A stretch of DNA of 64,000 nucleotides from Candidatus Bathyarchaeia archaeon. Its GTDB lineage: Archaea > Thermoproteota > Bathyarchaeia > 40CM-2-53-6. Numbering within the stretch: position 1 is the first letter of the stretch; each line of letters begins with the position of its first letter. This document shows, piece by piece, positions 54,034-63,522 of the stretch. The DNA lies in the NCBI GenBank assembly GCA_035935655.1, contig DASYWW010000046.1:26709-90708 (forward strand). The letters run 5' to 3'. Below the pieces are notes generated by a model, which ran no database searches, was not told the DNA's origin, and saw only the letters and a list, made by a program, of their open reading frames with translations. Position numbers and translations under genes: made by a program.

Positions 54034-55452
54034 CTAGGAAACCTGGACTAGCTCAATCTGAGCGAGGGCACCGTAGTTTGGATGAGAGACACCATAGTAA
54101 TCGGTTCTGGGCTTCACACCTAACAGACAAAGAACGCCGTCATACTGGGCAAGTCTCAAATGAACATCAGAGGCGCTGGCAAGTTCTCTCAACGTGCTGG
54201 AGAATGGCCGAGCTATCGATACGATGATATCGCCAGCATTTCTTACCTTGGCGATAGTCTCGATGATTAGACCCTGCATCGCAGGAAGATCCTTTGCGTA
54301 TCTGGCCTCCAATGCGTCGAAGCCGATTATGCTCAGCAGCCGGTTTTCCGGCTTCCTCAGCTTCTTAGCGGTCTTCCAGAACATGTCAAAAGGTTGGAGG
54401 ACTGTTGCACCTCCAAGGTCCACTGTGTTCGGACCACCCTTTCCCGTGATGTCGAAGATTTGAACTGAAGCAAGTCCCTCCGGAACAGACTTTCTGAGAG
54501 AGTCTTGCAATTCTTCAGGGTACATTCCATTGACCGGGACGCAGATGACTTGGTCGCCAGACTTTACGGTGTTTGATATTATCGGAGTAAGAAAACTCAT
54601 CAGAGATGGTGACGATACGTCTTCTCCAACCTCCAAGAGGATATGACTTCCCCGCTTGAATCCTCCTCCAAGAATCGCATCGAGACCTGCGATTCCCGTT
54701 GATGAGTGCGATGCCGTATTCTTGATGACAGGATAGGAGTGTCCGTTGTTAGGATGTGAAGAGTCGAATGGACTCAACATGCGAAATCCGCCATCGAGGG
54801 TGAACATATGCTCTCTCCTTCCTATCTTTGTCCCACGTAATTTGTGAATGACCAAGTTTCTGATAACTCTCCCGTCGATCTCCTTCTGAGTGAACTTGAG
54901 GACTCCATCCGCCACGAATTCCTCAATCCCTAGACCCAACCTCGAAGTGCCAACTGGAACCTCGGAGATCAGGAGGGTCGTGCATTCAGCCTGTCTGATT
55001 ACTTTTCCAAGAATTGTGTGAAGTATTGACCGAGCCTCAATCAATTGAGGGACCGCTTGGGCCATAGCAGAAAAGGAATCAATTACAAGCCTAGACGCTT
55101 TGAAGTCAAGAACTGCGTCCACTATAGACTGGGTTACAGCCGGGATTCCCTCGTTCTTAACCGTTAGAAGGTCCATGTAGAGGAACATGCCCTCTGCGTC
55201 GGCCTTCGCGAAGTCCAAACCATTTCGCGCCATTTCAGAAAAGAACGCGTCACGACCTTCTGCGAAAGAGACATAGATTCCCTTGTCGCCCTTGAGAATT
55301 CCCTCGTAAAGGAACCTCGCACTGAAGGCTGTCTTACCCGACCCAGGAGTTCCAGCCACAAGAAATAGACCTGCTTTCGGAAGCCCACCCTCTATCACAC
55401 TGTCTAGTTCAGGAACGCCCGTCGGGACCCGTTGCGACAATTTTACAATCAC
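54034..55452 (-). CDS. Two-domain KaiC-family ATPase, second domain degenerate
   Basis: A 472-residue protein. Domain 1 (~1-240) has an intact Walker A GTPGSGKTA (~34-42), IYVSFAEG and SRLVIDSFSAM. Domain 2 (~248-472) keeps the fold entry TGIAGLDAILGGGFKRG, but its P loop is VGEDVSSPS, lacking the GKT of Walker A. So one active and one structural or sensor domain is likely, unlike cyanobacterial KaiC. It begins at GTG 55452. The NitrOD5-like gene follows after one base. Confidence 0.85.
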   Translation of the reverse strand: MIVKLSQRVPTGVPELDSVIEGGLPKAGLFLVAGTPGSGKTAFSARFLYEGILKGDKGIYVSFAEGRDAFFSEMARNGLDFAKADAEGMFLYMDLLTVKNEGIPAVTQSIVDAVLDFKASRLVIDSFSAMAQAVPQLIEARSILHTILGKVIRQAECTTLLISEVPVGTSRLGLGIEEFVADGVLKFTQKEIDGRVIRNLVIHKLRGTKIGRREHMFTLDGGFRMLSPFDSSHPNNGHSYPVIKNTASHSSTGIAGLDAILGGGFKRGSHILLEVGEDVSSPSLMSFLTPIISNTVKSGDQVICVPVNGMYPEELQDSLRKSVPEGLASVQIFDITGKGGPNTVDLGGATVLQPFDMFWKTAKKLRKPENRLLSIIGFDALEARYAKDLPAMQGLIIETIAKVRNAGDIIVSIARPFSSTLRELASASDVHLRLAQYDGVLCLLGVKPRTDYYGVSHPNYGALAQIELVQVS

Positions 55453-55694
55453 GCGTCAAGTCTGTTGGCAAATCACGAAAGTTAAGGGTCGTGATACTTC
55501 ACACGATGGTCCGTAGTAATCTCATAGATGACCCTGGAGATAGTGTGTGTTTCGCTCTTGGGCCTTTACCTGAAATGAATGATTACCTCGCCGACCAGTA
55601 AATCCTCTGTTTTGGAGCAAACTGAAGATGTGCGAGTTTGCATATTCAGATAAACAACCTTGATGAAAGATAACGAAAGGAAGCCTTTGCCTCA

Positions 55695-56663
55695 ATGGAA
55701 GTTCACAAGTCCATACTGGATGTCGTAGGAAACACGCCTCTTGTCCGGTTGAACAAGGTCTCGAAAGGCGTCAAACCTACGATCCTTGCCAAGTTGGAAA
55801 ATCTCAACCCTGGTGGAAGCGTTAAGGATCGCATAGGAATCGCGATGGTTGAGCTAGCCGAACAAATGGGTCTCCTAAAGCCCAATGGAACGATCATCGA
55901 GCCCACCTCAGGAAACACCGGAATTGGACTCGCAATGGTTGCATCTGTGAAAGGATACAAGATGATCTTCGTAATGCCAGACAAGATGAGCGAGGAGAAA
56001 AGGAGCATACTTCGAGCATACGGTGCAAAAGTGGTGGTAACACCCACCAACGTTCCACCGGAATCTGCTGAACACTATACAAAGGTCGCGCAAAAGCTGG
56101 CGCGAGATATTCCGAACTCATACATGCCTAACCAGTACGAGAACCGGGCAAATCCCGATGCCCACTATCGGACAACAGGACCCGAGATATGGCGTCAAAC
56201 TGAAGGTAAGTTAGACGTTTTTGTATGCGGAATGGGAACCGGTGGAACCATCACTGGAACAGGCCGGTTTCTGAAGAGCAAGAAAAGAAACCTGAAAGTC
56301 GTCGGCGCCGATCCTGAAGGATCCATTTTCTATCCGCGCTTTTACAGACAAGGTGAAAAGTCACACCAGTACATGGTAGAAGGGATAGGGGAAGACTTCA
56401 TGCCCGGAACACTTGACATGTCGATCATAGATGATGTGATACAAGTCTCTGACACTGATGCGTTCCAAATGGCTCGACGACTCGCCCAGGAAGAAGGGAT
56501 CATGGTGGGAGGATCAGGAGGAACAGCAGTGCAGGCCGCCTTGAGGGTCGCACAGCGATTGGACGAACGCAAGACGATTGTCACATTGCTCCCTGACACG
56601 GGCCGGAACTATCTCAGCAAGTTATTCTCAGACAAGTGGATGAAAGAACAAGGCTTCCACTAA
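55695..56663 (+). CDS. Cystathionine beta-synthase / cysteine synthase
   Basis: A 322-residue PLP enzyme. The Schiff-base Lys is in NPGGSVKDRIG, the substrate loop is EPTSGNTGIGLA, and GMGTGGTITGTGRFLK binds the phosphate. The YMVEGIGEDFMPGTLD segment resembles cystathionine beta-synthase more than CysK. No C-terminal regulatory CBS domains are present. With the cystathionine gamma-enzyme at 63523 it could make a reverse transsulfuration route; cysteine synthase activity is the alternative. Confidence 0.87.
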   Translation: MEVHKSILDVVGNTPLVRLNKVSKGVKPTILAKLENLNPGGSVKDRIGIAMVELAEQMGLLKPNGTIIEPTSGNTGIGLAMVASVKGYKMIFVMPDKMSEEKRSILRAYGAKVVVTPTNVPPESAEHYTKVAQKLARDIPNSYMPNQYENRANPDAHYRTTGPEIWRQTEGKLDVFVCGMGTGGTITGTGRFLKSKKRNLKVVGADPEGSIFYPRFYRQGEKSHQYMVEGIGEDFMPGTLDMSIIDDVIQVSDTDAFQMARRLAQEEGIMVGGSGGTAVQAALRVAQRLDERKTIVTLLPDTGRNYLSKLFSDKWMKEQGFH

Positions 56664-56679
56664 TTTAGGTGGACATAGT

Positions 56680-56880
56680 TTGAGAGATAGGGACGTGATG
56701 AACCTGCTAGATCAGCTTGAGCTCTACGTTCTCGACATCGGAAAAGATAGAGTAACTCAGAAAGACTATTGGCATTTCATCTACAAGAGCATGAAGAGCG
56801 GGTTGCTTATGACGAAGGCCATGGAGAGACATCTGCAATACAAACTGAACGAGCTGGAAATGCAGGGCTCTCAACGATGA
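56680..56880 (+). CDS. Small helical protein
   Basis: A 66-residue protein from TTG 56680, 16 bases after the cystathionine beta-synthase-like gene. It is predicted helical and highly charged (LLDQLELYVLDIGKDRVTQ..., AMERHLQYKLNELEMQ). No family is recognised. It is probably co-transcribed with the PLP enzyme. It converges on the ABC ATPase gene. Confidence 0.5.
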   Translation: MRDRDVMNLLDQLELYVLDIGKDRVTQKDYWHFIYKSMKSGLLMTKAMERHLQYKLNELEMQGSQR

Positions 56881-56912
56881 GGGCCACGAGCGCTTTCTAG
56901 TTGGCCAATAGC

Positions 56913-57611
56913 CTACGATTGTGATAAGAAGCCAGCCGCTACCCGGCCCGCGTTTAGGAACAGCCTGAGAGGCGTTTCTTGCACAATCTCAAGGTTATGC
57001 GTCGCGATGATGAAGCTCACATCATCGACTAGCATTATGTTCGCGACAAATTCCATGATTATTCTCGAGTTATCTTGGTCTAGGTTCCCGGTTGGTTCAT
57101 CCATCAATACAAGACGCGGCCCATTCGCCAAGGCTCTCACTATCGCGACTCGTTGTTGCTCCCCTGCGCTGAGTTGAGAAGGGCGGCGCTTCTCCTTTCC
57201 AGCCAGACCTACTCTGTTGAGAAGCTCACTTGCCCTTTTCTTCATTTCATCCTCAATTATTCCGTCGAACATCATGGTCAACTTGACATTCTCCAGAACA
57301 GTCAACTCCTCGACCAGATTGTAGTTTTGGAAAACAAACCCCACCGCGCTCCGTCTTATCTGGGAAAGTCGACGCTCATCCATATTGGAGATTTCGATTC
57401 CATCCAGCATCACCCGGCCAGATGTTGGCTTGTCAAACCCGCCTAGAATGAACAGGAGAGTGGTCTTTCCAGACCCTGATGGACCGTAGACAGCTAGAAT
57501 CTCCTTCTTGCGAATCTCAAGACTTACGTTATCGAGAGCGACCGTTTTCTCTGGTCCGGCCCAGAATGTTTTGTTCAGTTCAACGGCTCTGAGAACGGAT
57601 TCTTCACCCAA
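56913..57611 (-). CDS. ABC ATPase of FtsX/MacB-type exporter
   Basis: An ATPase of the LolD/MacB/FtsE family. Walker A is YGPSGSGKTT, the Q loop VFQNYNLVEELTVLENV is typical of this branch, the signature is LSAGEQQR, Walker B is RLVLMDEPTGNLD and the switch His is in IIATHNLEIV. I place the start at TTG 57611 (MGEESVLRAVELN), with an AGGAGG sequence on the minus strand nine bases ahead, overlapping the permease end by 8. The longer TTG at 57644 lacks such a site. It powers the permease at 57604-58746. Confidence 0.9.
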   Translation of the reverse strand: MGEESVLRAVELNKTFWAGPEKTVALDNVSLEIRKKEILAVYGPSGSGKTTLLFILGGFDKPTSGRVMLDGIEISNMDERRLSQIRRSAVGFVFQNYNLVEELTVLENVKLTMMFDGIIEDEMKKRASELLNRVGLAGKEKRRPSQLSAGEQQRVAIVRALANGPRLVLMDEPTGNLDQDNSRIIMEFVANIMLVDDVSFIIATHNLEIVQETPLRLFLNAGRVAAGFLSQS

Positions 57612-58746
57612 ACCTAAAGACCTCCTGAGGCCGAACCCGGGCAATTCTTAACGCCGGATAGATGGAGGCCACGAAGGAAACGGAAAATGCTAACAAAACG
57701 GCAAAGAGAAACGTGGAGGGCACCAGAATAATGCCGACGCTGACATTCTGGACTATTGGTATCGAGATGAATTGAATGGCCGCGTAGGATATTCCAAGCC
57801 CGACCGTAGTTCCCAGAGCCCCTAGTAAGAGAGACTCATACAGGACCAGCTTGACTATCTGGTTGTAAGATGCTCCTGTAGCCTTGAATATCGCAAACGC
57901 TCGCATTCTTTCGCGAAGGTTGTTGAGATTTGAGTTCATCATTCCCAAAACAACGCCCAGAGTCACAATGGCTGTTATGTCAGAGGCTATGCTCTCCAGA
58001 GAGGCGAAAATTGGCGAGACCTTGGAGGGAGCCTCGCTACTCCGAAAGGCTTCGACTGTCGGCATTAGGCTCCTGATCTGGTCTATCTCATTGTTGACAT
58101 TTCGTGAGTCCCGAGCCGTAGCAACGATCATCGAAGTGCCGTTCACCATACCGATCATTTGTTGCGCGACCCTATGGGGTATGATAACAGAGTAGTCCAT
58201 CCAGCTGTTGGTAAGGTATATCCCAGAAACCCTGTACGTTGCTCCATTGAGCTGTGTGGTATCTCCAGCGCTTTTTCCGACAGTGGCAGCTAGCGCTTTC
58301 CCCATTGCGAGCATTCCGGTCTGGTTGGAAGTTATCATAATGCCATCAACCATGCTATAGTTGAGAAGAGAGTGTAGTTGCGCGGGAACTACACCCGCGG
58401 CGAGTGCTTCAGCCGATTCAACTGTCAATAATGCGAGCGTGACTGGCGTCGCGAAAGAAATCCCTGGGATTTCCTTGACTATCCCAGCGTAGGACTCAGG
58501 AATCTTGCTAAGTAGGGGATAGGAGGCGCCCTTGCTCCACACGTCAATTTCTCCACCGAGTGAGGACACGGTTCCAGACAAGTTCACTTCCAGAGTTGAA
58601 ACGAGAGACTGGACCGTGACGTACGTAAGGATGAGAGCTGCTAACCCGACAATTGTAAGGATAGTGCGCGTTCTGCGGCTGGCGAGGCCTTTGGCTGTGA
58701 AGCGGAGGAGGCCGAAGGAGGTCAAACCGACTCTGACCCTGACCAA
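57604..58746 (-). CDS. FtsX/MacB-type ABC permease
   Basis: A 380-residue permease with the MacB/FtsX plan: one N-terminal membrane helix (~30-50), a large extracytoplasmic domain (~55-245) and three C-terminal helices. The conserved FtsX region is MMNSNLNNLRERMRAFAIFKATGASYNQIVKLVLYES, seen in two joined blocks, and SIYPALRIARVRPQEVFRFG at the end. Such pumps act on lipoproteins, peptides or cell-surface processes rather than import. It is directly followed on the same strand by its ATPase and preceded by the 1515-residue surface protein. Confidence 0.88.
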   Translation of the reverse strand: MVRVRVGLTSFGLLRFTAKGLASRRTRTILTIVGLAALILTYVTVQSLVSTLEVNLSGTVSSLGGEIDVWSKGASYPLLSKIPESYAGIVKEIPGISFATPVTLALLTVESAEALAAGVVPAQLHSLLNYSMVDGIMITSNQTGMLAMGKALAATVGKSAGDTTQLNGATYRVSGIYLTNSWMDYSVIIPHRVAQQMIGMVNGTSMIVATARDSRNVNNEIDQIRSLMPTVEAFRSSEAPSKVSPIFASLESIASDITAIVTLGVVLGMMNSNLNNLRERMRAFAIFKATGASYNQIVKLVLYESLLLGALGTTVGLGISYAAIQFISIPIVQNVSVGIILVPSTFLFAVLLAFSVSFVASIYPALRIARVRPQEVFRFG

Positions 58747-58771
58747 CCTTGCATGGCCTTAATGGGGCGAG

Positions 58772-61700
58772 TCAGACACTCGCTGGGCTTCCAGAAATGG
58801 GGGAAGGGGAGGCTGGTGTTGGGAGGAGGCTAGACGTGCCATGTTTTCGTTTCTTTGTCAGGAAAATTCCTCCAATAATGGCAATCGCAGCGATCAGGCC
58901 AGCAAGACCGATGTAAAGGAAAGTCGGCTGGCTAGCCGGTTGGGTAGTTGGCGGAGGTTGACTAGAAGCGGGTTTGGCGAACACTGCGAAAAGGCTGAAG
59001 TGGTTGACCGTTCCCTCAACGTAATTCTGGTTACTATTCACGGATACATTGGTTAGGGGGATCCAGCTTGCACCGTTCCAATAATACGGAGCGATCGTAC
59101 TAGTGTTCAGACCCTGAATCTGGCTAGGTGTGTAATAGAATCGAACCCGAGCATTTAGAGTGATGGAAATGTTGGCGTTAACTTGCGTGTATATTCCTAA
59201 AGCCGAAAGTCCGGTCGGAGGGGGTCCACCTGGATTCAATCCTAGCTGAATTACCTGAACTGCAATTGGCGTGGACACGTTGAGGAAGACAGAGGTCTTG
59301 ATTCCTGGAACGTACTGGGTCCCATTCAAAAGCAAGTTTGTTCCTGAGGCAAGGTTGGGGAAGAGCCAGCTGTTGCCCCCTTGAATGAAGTAGACGTAGT
59401 CGTTGCCATTGTTGTCTTGCAGGCCACCGTTTCCAAGGCTGTCTATTGATCTGATACGATAAAACACGGCAGCGCCGGGACCTATTGGAGGAATTGTGAC
59501 GTTGTAAATGTCTCCAAAGAATGGTTGTTGGACAGGCACGTTTTGTCCTTTTGCGTAAGAGCCGAATAGCGGTGTCATCGGCACAGACGTCCACGTGAGT
59601 CTATCGGTTGAATATTCTATGTTAACTGAGCTTACCCCGCTGCCGTCATAAACTTGCGTCCAAACGTGGACTCGGTCACTGGAAGTCGGAGCGAACGGGC
59701 TGGACCAAGGAATACTGGCAGTCGGAGGAGTCGTATCTGTGGCCGTTACCAGCGCAGCACTCGACGCAGAAATTTGCGCTACCTGACTGCTGGCCGTTGA
59801 CCCTGGCGGACTGTATTGATAGTCAATCAACAGCCCATAGACGGGGTAACTGCCTCCTGCTCTCGTTTGAATTCCAATTCTGAAATTAATGCTCTGGCCC
59901 GCTCCGAGGCTATACGGCCAGCCGGTGAAGTAGCTTCCATAGCTTGTCTCGGGGGAGGATGGTCCTGTTGGGTTGAACAATGGGCTGTAAGCTTGGAGAC
60001 TGTATGAGAAGTTCGTCACGTTGGAAGCTCCCGTGTTCGTCACAGTTAGAATTACGAGATTAGTTGCGCCTGCCGAGACTTGTGAGGTGAGCGGGGAAAT
60101 GATGACTCTCAGACTTGGGTTGAAGCCCGCGATTGTTGGGTCGTAGATTGGCACGGCCTGACTGAAACCGCTCTGGAAGCCCTTGGTGCTAGATTGATTG
60201 TAGGAGACAGATCCGGAGAAAGAGTATGTGAATACTCCACTGGAGAAGTATAAGGTTGCCACGGTGGCGGTTGCCGTAAAGTTAACCGTCTGAGATGCCC
60301 CGGGAGCCATGTTCGGAACGATCTTTGACAGAATCGGAAAGCTCAGTCCAGGTCCTAAGAGATTCGGCATCATGGCAATGATGTTGTTGTAGGTCACATT
60401 TCCTGCGTTGTACATGTGTACGCTCACGATTGTTGAGGTCTTGTTCGCTACAACTGCGGGGTCTATTGTAGCATATGTCTTCAGCAGGCCAATTTGCGGT
60501 AGAGCAATTGTCGAGGCGGAAGGGTAAACACCGAGCAGAGGACCGGTGTAATAGAACTTGTATTGGTTAGAACCGGATTGAGCGGTGACGTTGCTCGAAG
60601 TCGCAAAAAGGTTTGTAGTGTTTGCCTTGACGACATACCATGTTGAGTAGCTTTGTCCGGACGGGAGGGAAGCAACAGTGAAAGATACAGTCTTGAGGTT
60701 GCTGGCTTCAGATACCGAAGGACCGAGGCTTACAACCGGCAACCAGAAGGGTATCGAAGGACCGCCGCTCGAGTTGGTTCTGGAGCTTTGGGGAATCAGG
60801 GAAGATACGATTACATTGTTGGCAAGTTGAGGTCCAGTGTTAGTTACGCGAAGGTTAACTTGGACTAAGCTCTGGTTCTGGGCCGCGTAAAGAATACTGA
60901 TCTTTGTCACGTTCATTGTCATGTCCACTACGGGGACGATCGTTGGAGAACCCACCGTGACCGGTATTGCGCTAGATTGCGTGAGGTATTCGCCGATCAG
61001 CTGATGCCCTGTCCCAGTCGCATTAACCTGGCTGCTGTAGGCTATTCGTTCCGGTGTTATCGATATTGCACCAGTGACGTTGAAGAAGTACGGGTAGGAT
61101 ACCGTTAGCGTTCCACCCGGCAAGATGCTTGTCGGGGTGATGACGTAGAACTGGATGTACGTGCCTTCAGCATTGTTCTGTAGAGAACCAGTATAATTGG
61201 CAATAAGTCGATAGCTTCCGACTGGCAGAGTCGATACGCCGAGCCATGTAGTCGAATACCCGCCTGTCGAATTAGTAATCAGAGTCGTTATCGGTCTCAG
61301 TGTGTTGTTCGTAAGTTTGTATGATAGTACTACGGGAGCGCTTGCAATCGGCTTGCCCGACGCATTTACCAAAGCGCCCGCGATAGTCGTTGATCCGCCG
61401 GTTGGGACCGAGCAAGGTAGGCAGTAAAGTCCAAGGTAGGACGCCTTTGGGTTTTGAAATTGCGGAAGGGGCCCAGAGTAACTGACCTGGTTAGTAGATG
61501 TCAAATTCACGGAATTCTGGAAAGTCAACCGAAGCGTCACCTGGCTGAATGGTGACACTGGGCCGCCTGGGATCAGGTACGGTTTCAGCGGGCTCCATCC
61601 CTCGCCCCCACCGAGCAGCATGTTTGGTGATACTACGAGTTGCATAGATCGCCCAAAGGGTTGGAGAAGAACATGAGTCAGTACAGCCGGCGCACAACCA

Positions 61701-63319
61701 ACGCCATTGCTGACTCGAAACGTGAAGTATGTAGTATTGGCTGTGACAGGGGGGAAAGAAGTGACGCTAACGCAAGGCGTGGGCTGTTGCGGAGTATTTC
61801 CTACCCCTTGCGGGTACAAGAAAATTTCGGCATCCGGGTTGAGGTCTTCTAGGTTAAAGTAAGTAGCAGTCAAGTTGGTATTGTGAATACTAACTGTGAC
61901 AGTTCCGTTTTGTCCGTAAGTCGGACCCGTCGGGCTGATGTTCTTCGTAACGGTTAGAGGACCGTTTTGTCTCACGTTTGGGGCCGGGGAAAACTGCGTG
62001 TCCCAATGGTAGACATAGTTCGATGTATCGAGGAAATAAGCGCTAAGCGTAAATGTTGGATTCGGATTGAACGACTGGAAGTTGAACAGGCGATTGTATG
62101 TTGCACCCTTGAGAAGCGAGGCAATCCCGAACTGTAAGGAGGTAACGCTTTGCTGGCCCAATAGTACGACGCCTGAAAATCCGAGAGTGAAATGGAGATT
62201 GTTCGCATCCATCGCTCCGGTGTTAGTTATGCCCAGAGTTAGATTGAACGGCTGTCCAACATAGAATGTTGAAGGTGTCGTGGTCCACGTTGCGGTGAGA
62301 TACGGAGAGTCGAAAGCGGGATAGTGGAATGTAACGCTCACATCAGGCACTAATCTCTGGGCTGTTCCCACCCAGGGGAACACTCCGACGACGAGTGTCG
62401 ATCCAGTACTTGACTGAACCAGCATGTTGGCCGGGTTGAAACTCTTGACTTGTGCTCCGCCGGGCAAAGATGCAACAAAAGTCTCGTTCGTGGCAGAATA
62501 GATTCCTCCACTCTGGCCTACCAACGCGCCGAAGTCCATAGTGTAGTCTTGGGGTAGGGAGAAGGTCAAGACTTTCTTGTGGACTACAGCGACGCCCGTG
62601 GAGTTGAGTCCGAAAGCGGGAGCGATTGCTGCTCCGATAGCGCCTATACCAAGAGCTGCTGATGCAATCCCTGATGCGCTAAAAGCAGGTGCTACGGGAT
62701 AGGTGAGAGATTCTAGGCTGTTGAAAATGATCGCTGAACTTGATGTTTGAAGGAGGGAGCTTGTGTATTTGCCTATCATAGCTGACTTGGCGCTTGTCAG
62801 CAGTTCGAATTTGTTGACGAAGTTCGAGTAGGGATTCGAGGTGATGTTGGCCCCGAATACTGAGACGGGAAGTGTCAGAGGATTCGAGACCAACGCCTGG
62901 AATGATCCTGGTGCCATACCGAAAACCGTCTGGACGTCGGAAACTATCGAGAGAGTATTACGTTGGACTCCTTCGATTACAAGTATCACTCTGTAGGGTG
63001 CGAAACCGTTCGCCGCGCTTGTGACATTTATTCCAGCAGTGCTAGAGAGACTTGAAGAATTGAGGTTGCTAACGATCAGTGTCACGCCGACATATTTGTA
63101 AATCGGATTCGTTAGATCCCAAGGAACTATCGTCGGGTCCAACGCGTAGAAGCTTCCTGCCGCCACATCTCCCTGCGCGCTGACAACCATTCCATTTACC
63201 TCGAAGCTAGGAGGAAACAGGTTTCCCAGATTCGGGCTCGCTTTGCTTGCAGGAACACTCCAGAGAACCGCTAGTGAGAGGATGACGAGGATTATCGGGC
63301 GATAATTTGATAGTCGCAT
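58772..63319 (-). CDS. Very large cell-surface protein, C-terminally anchored
   Basis: A 1515-residue protein: signal peptide ~1-27, then many Ig-like or CARDB/DUF11-type beta domains. Examples are QNQSLVQVNLRVTNTGPQLA, then NTGASNVTNFSYSLQAYS and NPIYKYVGVTLIVSN near the start. A hydrophobic region near residues 220-240 (GIASAALGIGAIGAAIAPAF) could be a fusion-like or membrane loop. The end has a Pro/Thr/Gln spacer, one membrane helix (~1467-1487), KKRKH and a Pro/Ser tail. Dozens of N-x-S/T sequons suggest heavy glycosylation by AglB. It may be an S-layer-like or adhesion protein. It is 25 bases from the permease gene and probably belongs to the same transcript. Confidence 0.75.
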   Translation of the reverse strand: MRLSNYRPIILVILSLAVLWSVPASKASPNLGNLFPPSFEVNGMVVSAQGDVAAGSFYALDPTIVPWDLTNPIYKYVGVTLIVSNLNSSSLSSTAGINVTSAANGFAPYRVILVIEGVQRNTLSIVSDVQTVFGMAPGSFQALVSNPLTLPVSVFGANITSNPYSNFVNKFELLTSAKSAMIGKYTSSLLQTSSSAIIFNSLESLTYPVAPAFSASGIASAALGIGAIGAAIAPAFGLNSTGVAVVHKKVLTFSLPQDYTMDFGALVGQSGGIYSATNETFVASLPGGAQVKSFNPANMLVQSSTGSTLVVGVFPWVGTAQRLVPDVSVTFHYPAFDSPYLTATWTTTPSTFYVGQPFNLTLGITNTGAMDANNLHFTLGFSGVVLLGQQSVTSLQFGIASLLKGATYNRLFNFQSFNPNPTFTLSAYFLDTSNYVYHWDTQFSPAPNVRQNGPLTVTKNISPTGPTYGQNGTVTVSIHNTNLTATYFNLEDLNPDAEIFLYPQGVGNTPQQPTPCVSVTSFPPVTANTTYFTFRVSNGVGCAPAVLTHVLLQPFGRSMQLVVSPNMLLGGGEGWSPLKPYLIPGGPVSPFSQVTLRLTFQNSVNLTSTNQVSYSGPLPQFQNPKASYLGLYCLPCSVPTGGSTTIAGALVNASGKPIASAPVVLSYKLTNNTLRPITTLITNSTGGYSTTWLGVSTLPVGSYRLIANYTGSLQNNAEGTYIQFYVITPTSILPGGTLTVSYPYFFNVTGAISITPERIAYSSQVNATGTGHQLIGEYLTQSSAIPVTVGSPTIVPVVDMTMNVTKISILYAAQNQSLVQVNLRVTNTGPQLANNVIVSSLIPQSSRTNSSGGPSIPFWLPVVSLGPSVSEASNLKTVSFTVASLPSGQSYSTWYVVKANTTNLFATSSNVTAQSGSNQYKFYYTGPLLGVYPSASTIALPQIGLLKTYATIDPAVVANKTSTIVSVHMYNAGNVTYNNIIAMMPNLLGPGLSFPILSKIVPNMAPGASQTVNFTATATVATLYFSSGVFTYSFSGSVSYNQSSTKGFQSGFSQAVPIYDPTIAGFNPSLRVIISPLTSQVSAGATNLVILTVTNTGASNVTNFSYSLQAYSPLFNPTGPSSPETSYGSYFTGWPYSLGAGQSINFRIGIQTRAGGSYPVYGLLIDYQYSPPGSTASSQVAQISASSAALVTATDTTPPTASIPWSSPFAPTSSDRVHVWTQVYDGSGVSSVNIEYSTDRLTWTSVPMTPLFGSYAKGQNVPVQQPFFGDIYNVTIPPIGPGAAVFYRIRSIDSLGNGGLQDNNGNDYVYFIQGGNSWLFPNLASGTNLLLNGTQYVPGIKTSVFLNVSTPIAVQVIQLGLNPGGPPPTGLSALGIYTQVNANISITLNARVRFYYTPSQIQGLNTSTIAPYYWNGASWIPLTNVSVNSNQNYVEGTVNHFSLFAVFAKPASSQPPPTTQPASQPTFLYIGLAGLIAAIAIIGGIFLTKKRKHGTSSLLPTPASPSPISGSPASV

Positions 63320-63522
63320 TCGGATTCTGGGCTAGCCTCATTTCTTTCGTTACTATGCTCCCTGTTACCGAAATTGTTCATCGGAGGTTCTCCCAGAACG
63401 ATTCATTTCCTCGCCGGTTCCTCTCGCGTCACGGAACTCTCGTCGAGGAATCTTGCTTTGGATGTCACTTTCGATTGCGGGAAAGATAAGTTAAATCAGC
63501 GGCTCAAGGTTGCCGCTTTCTC

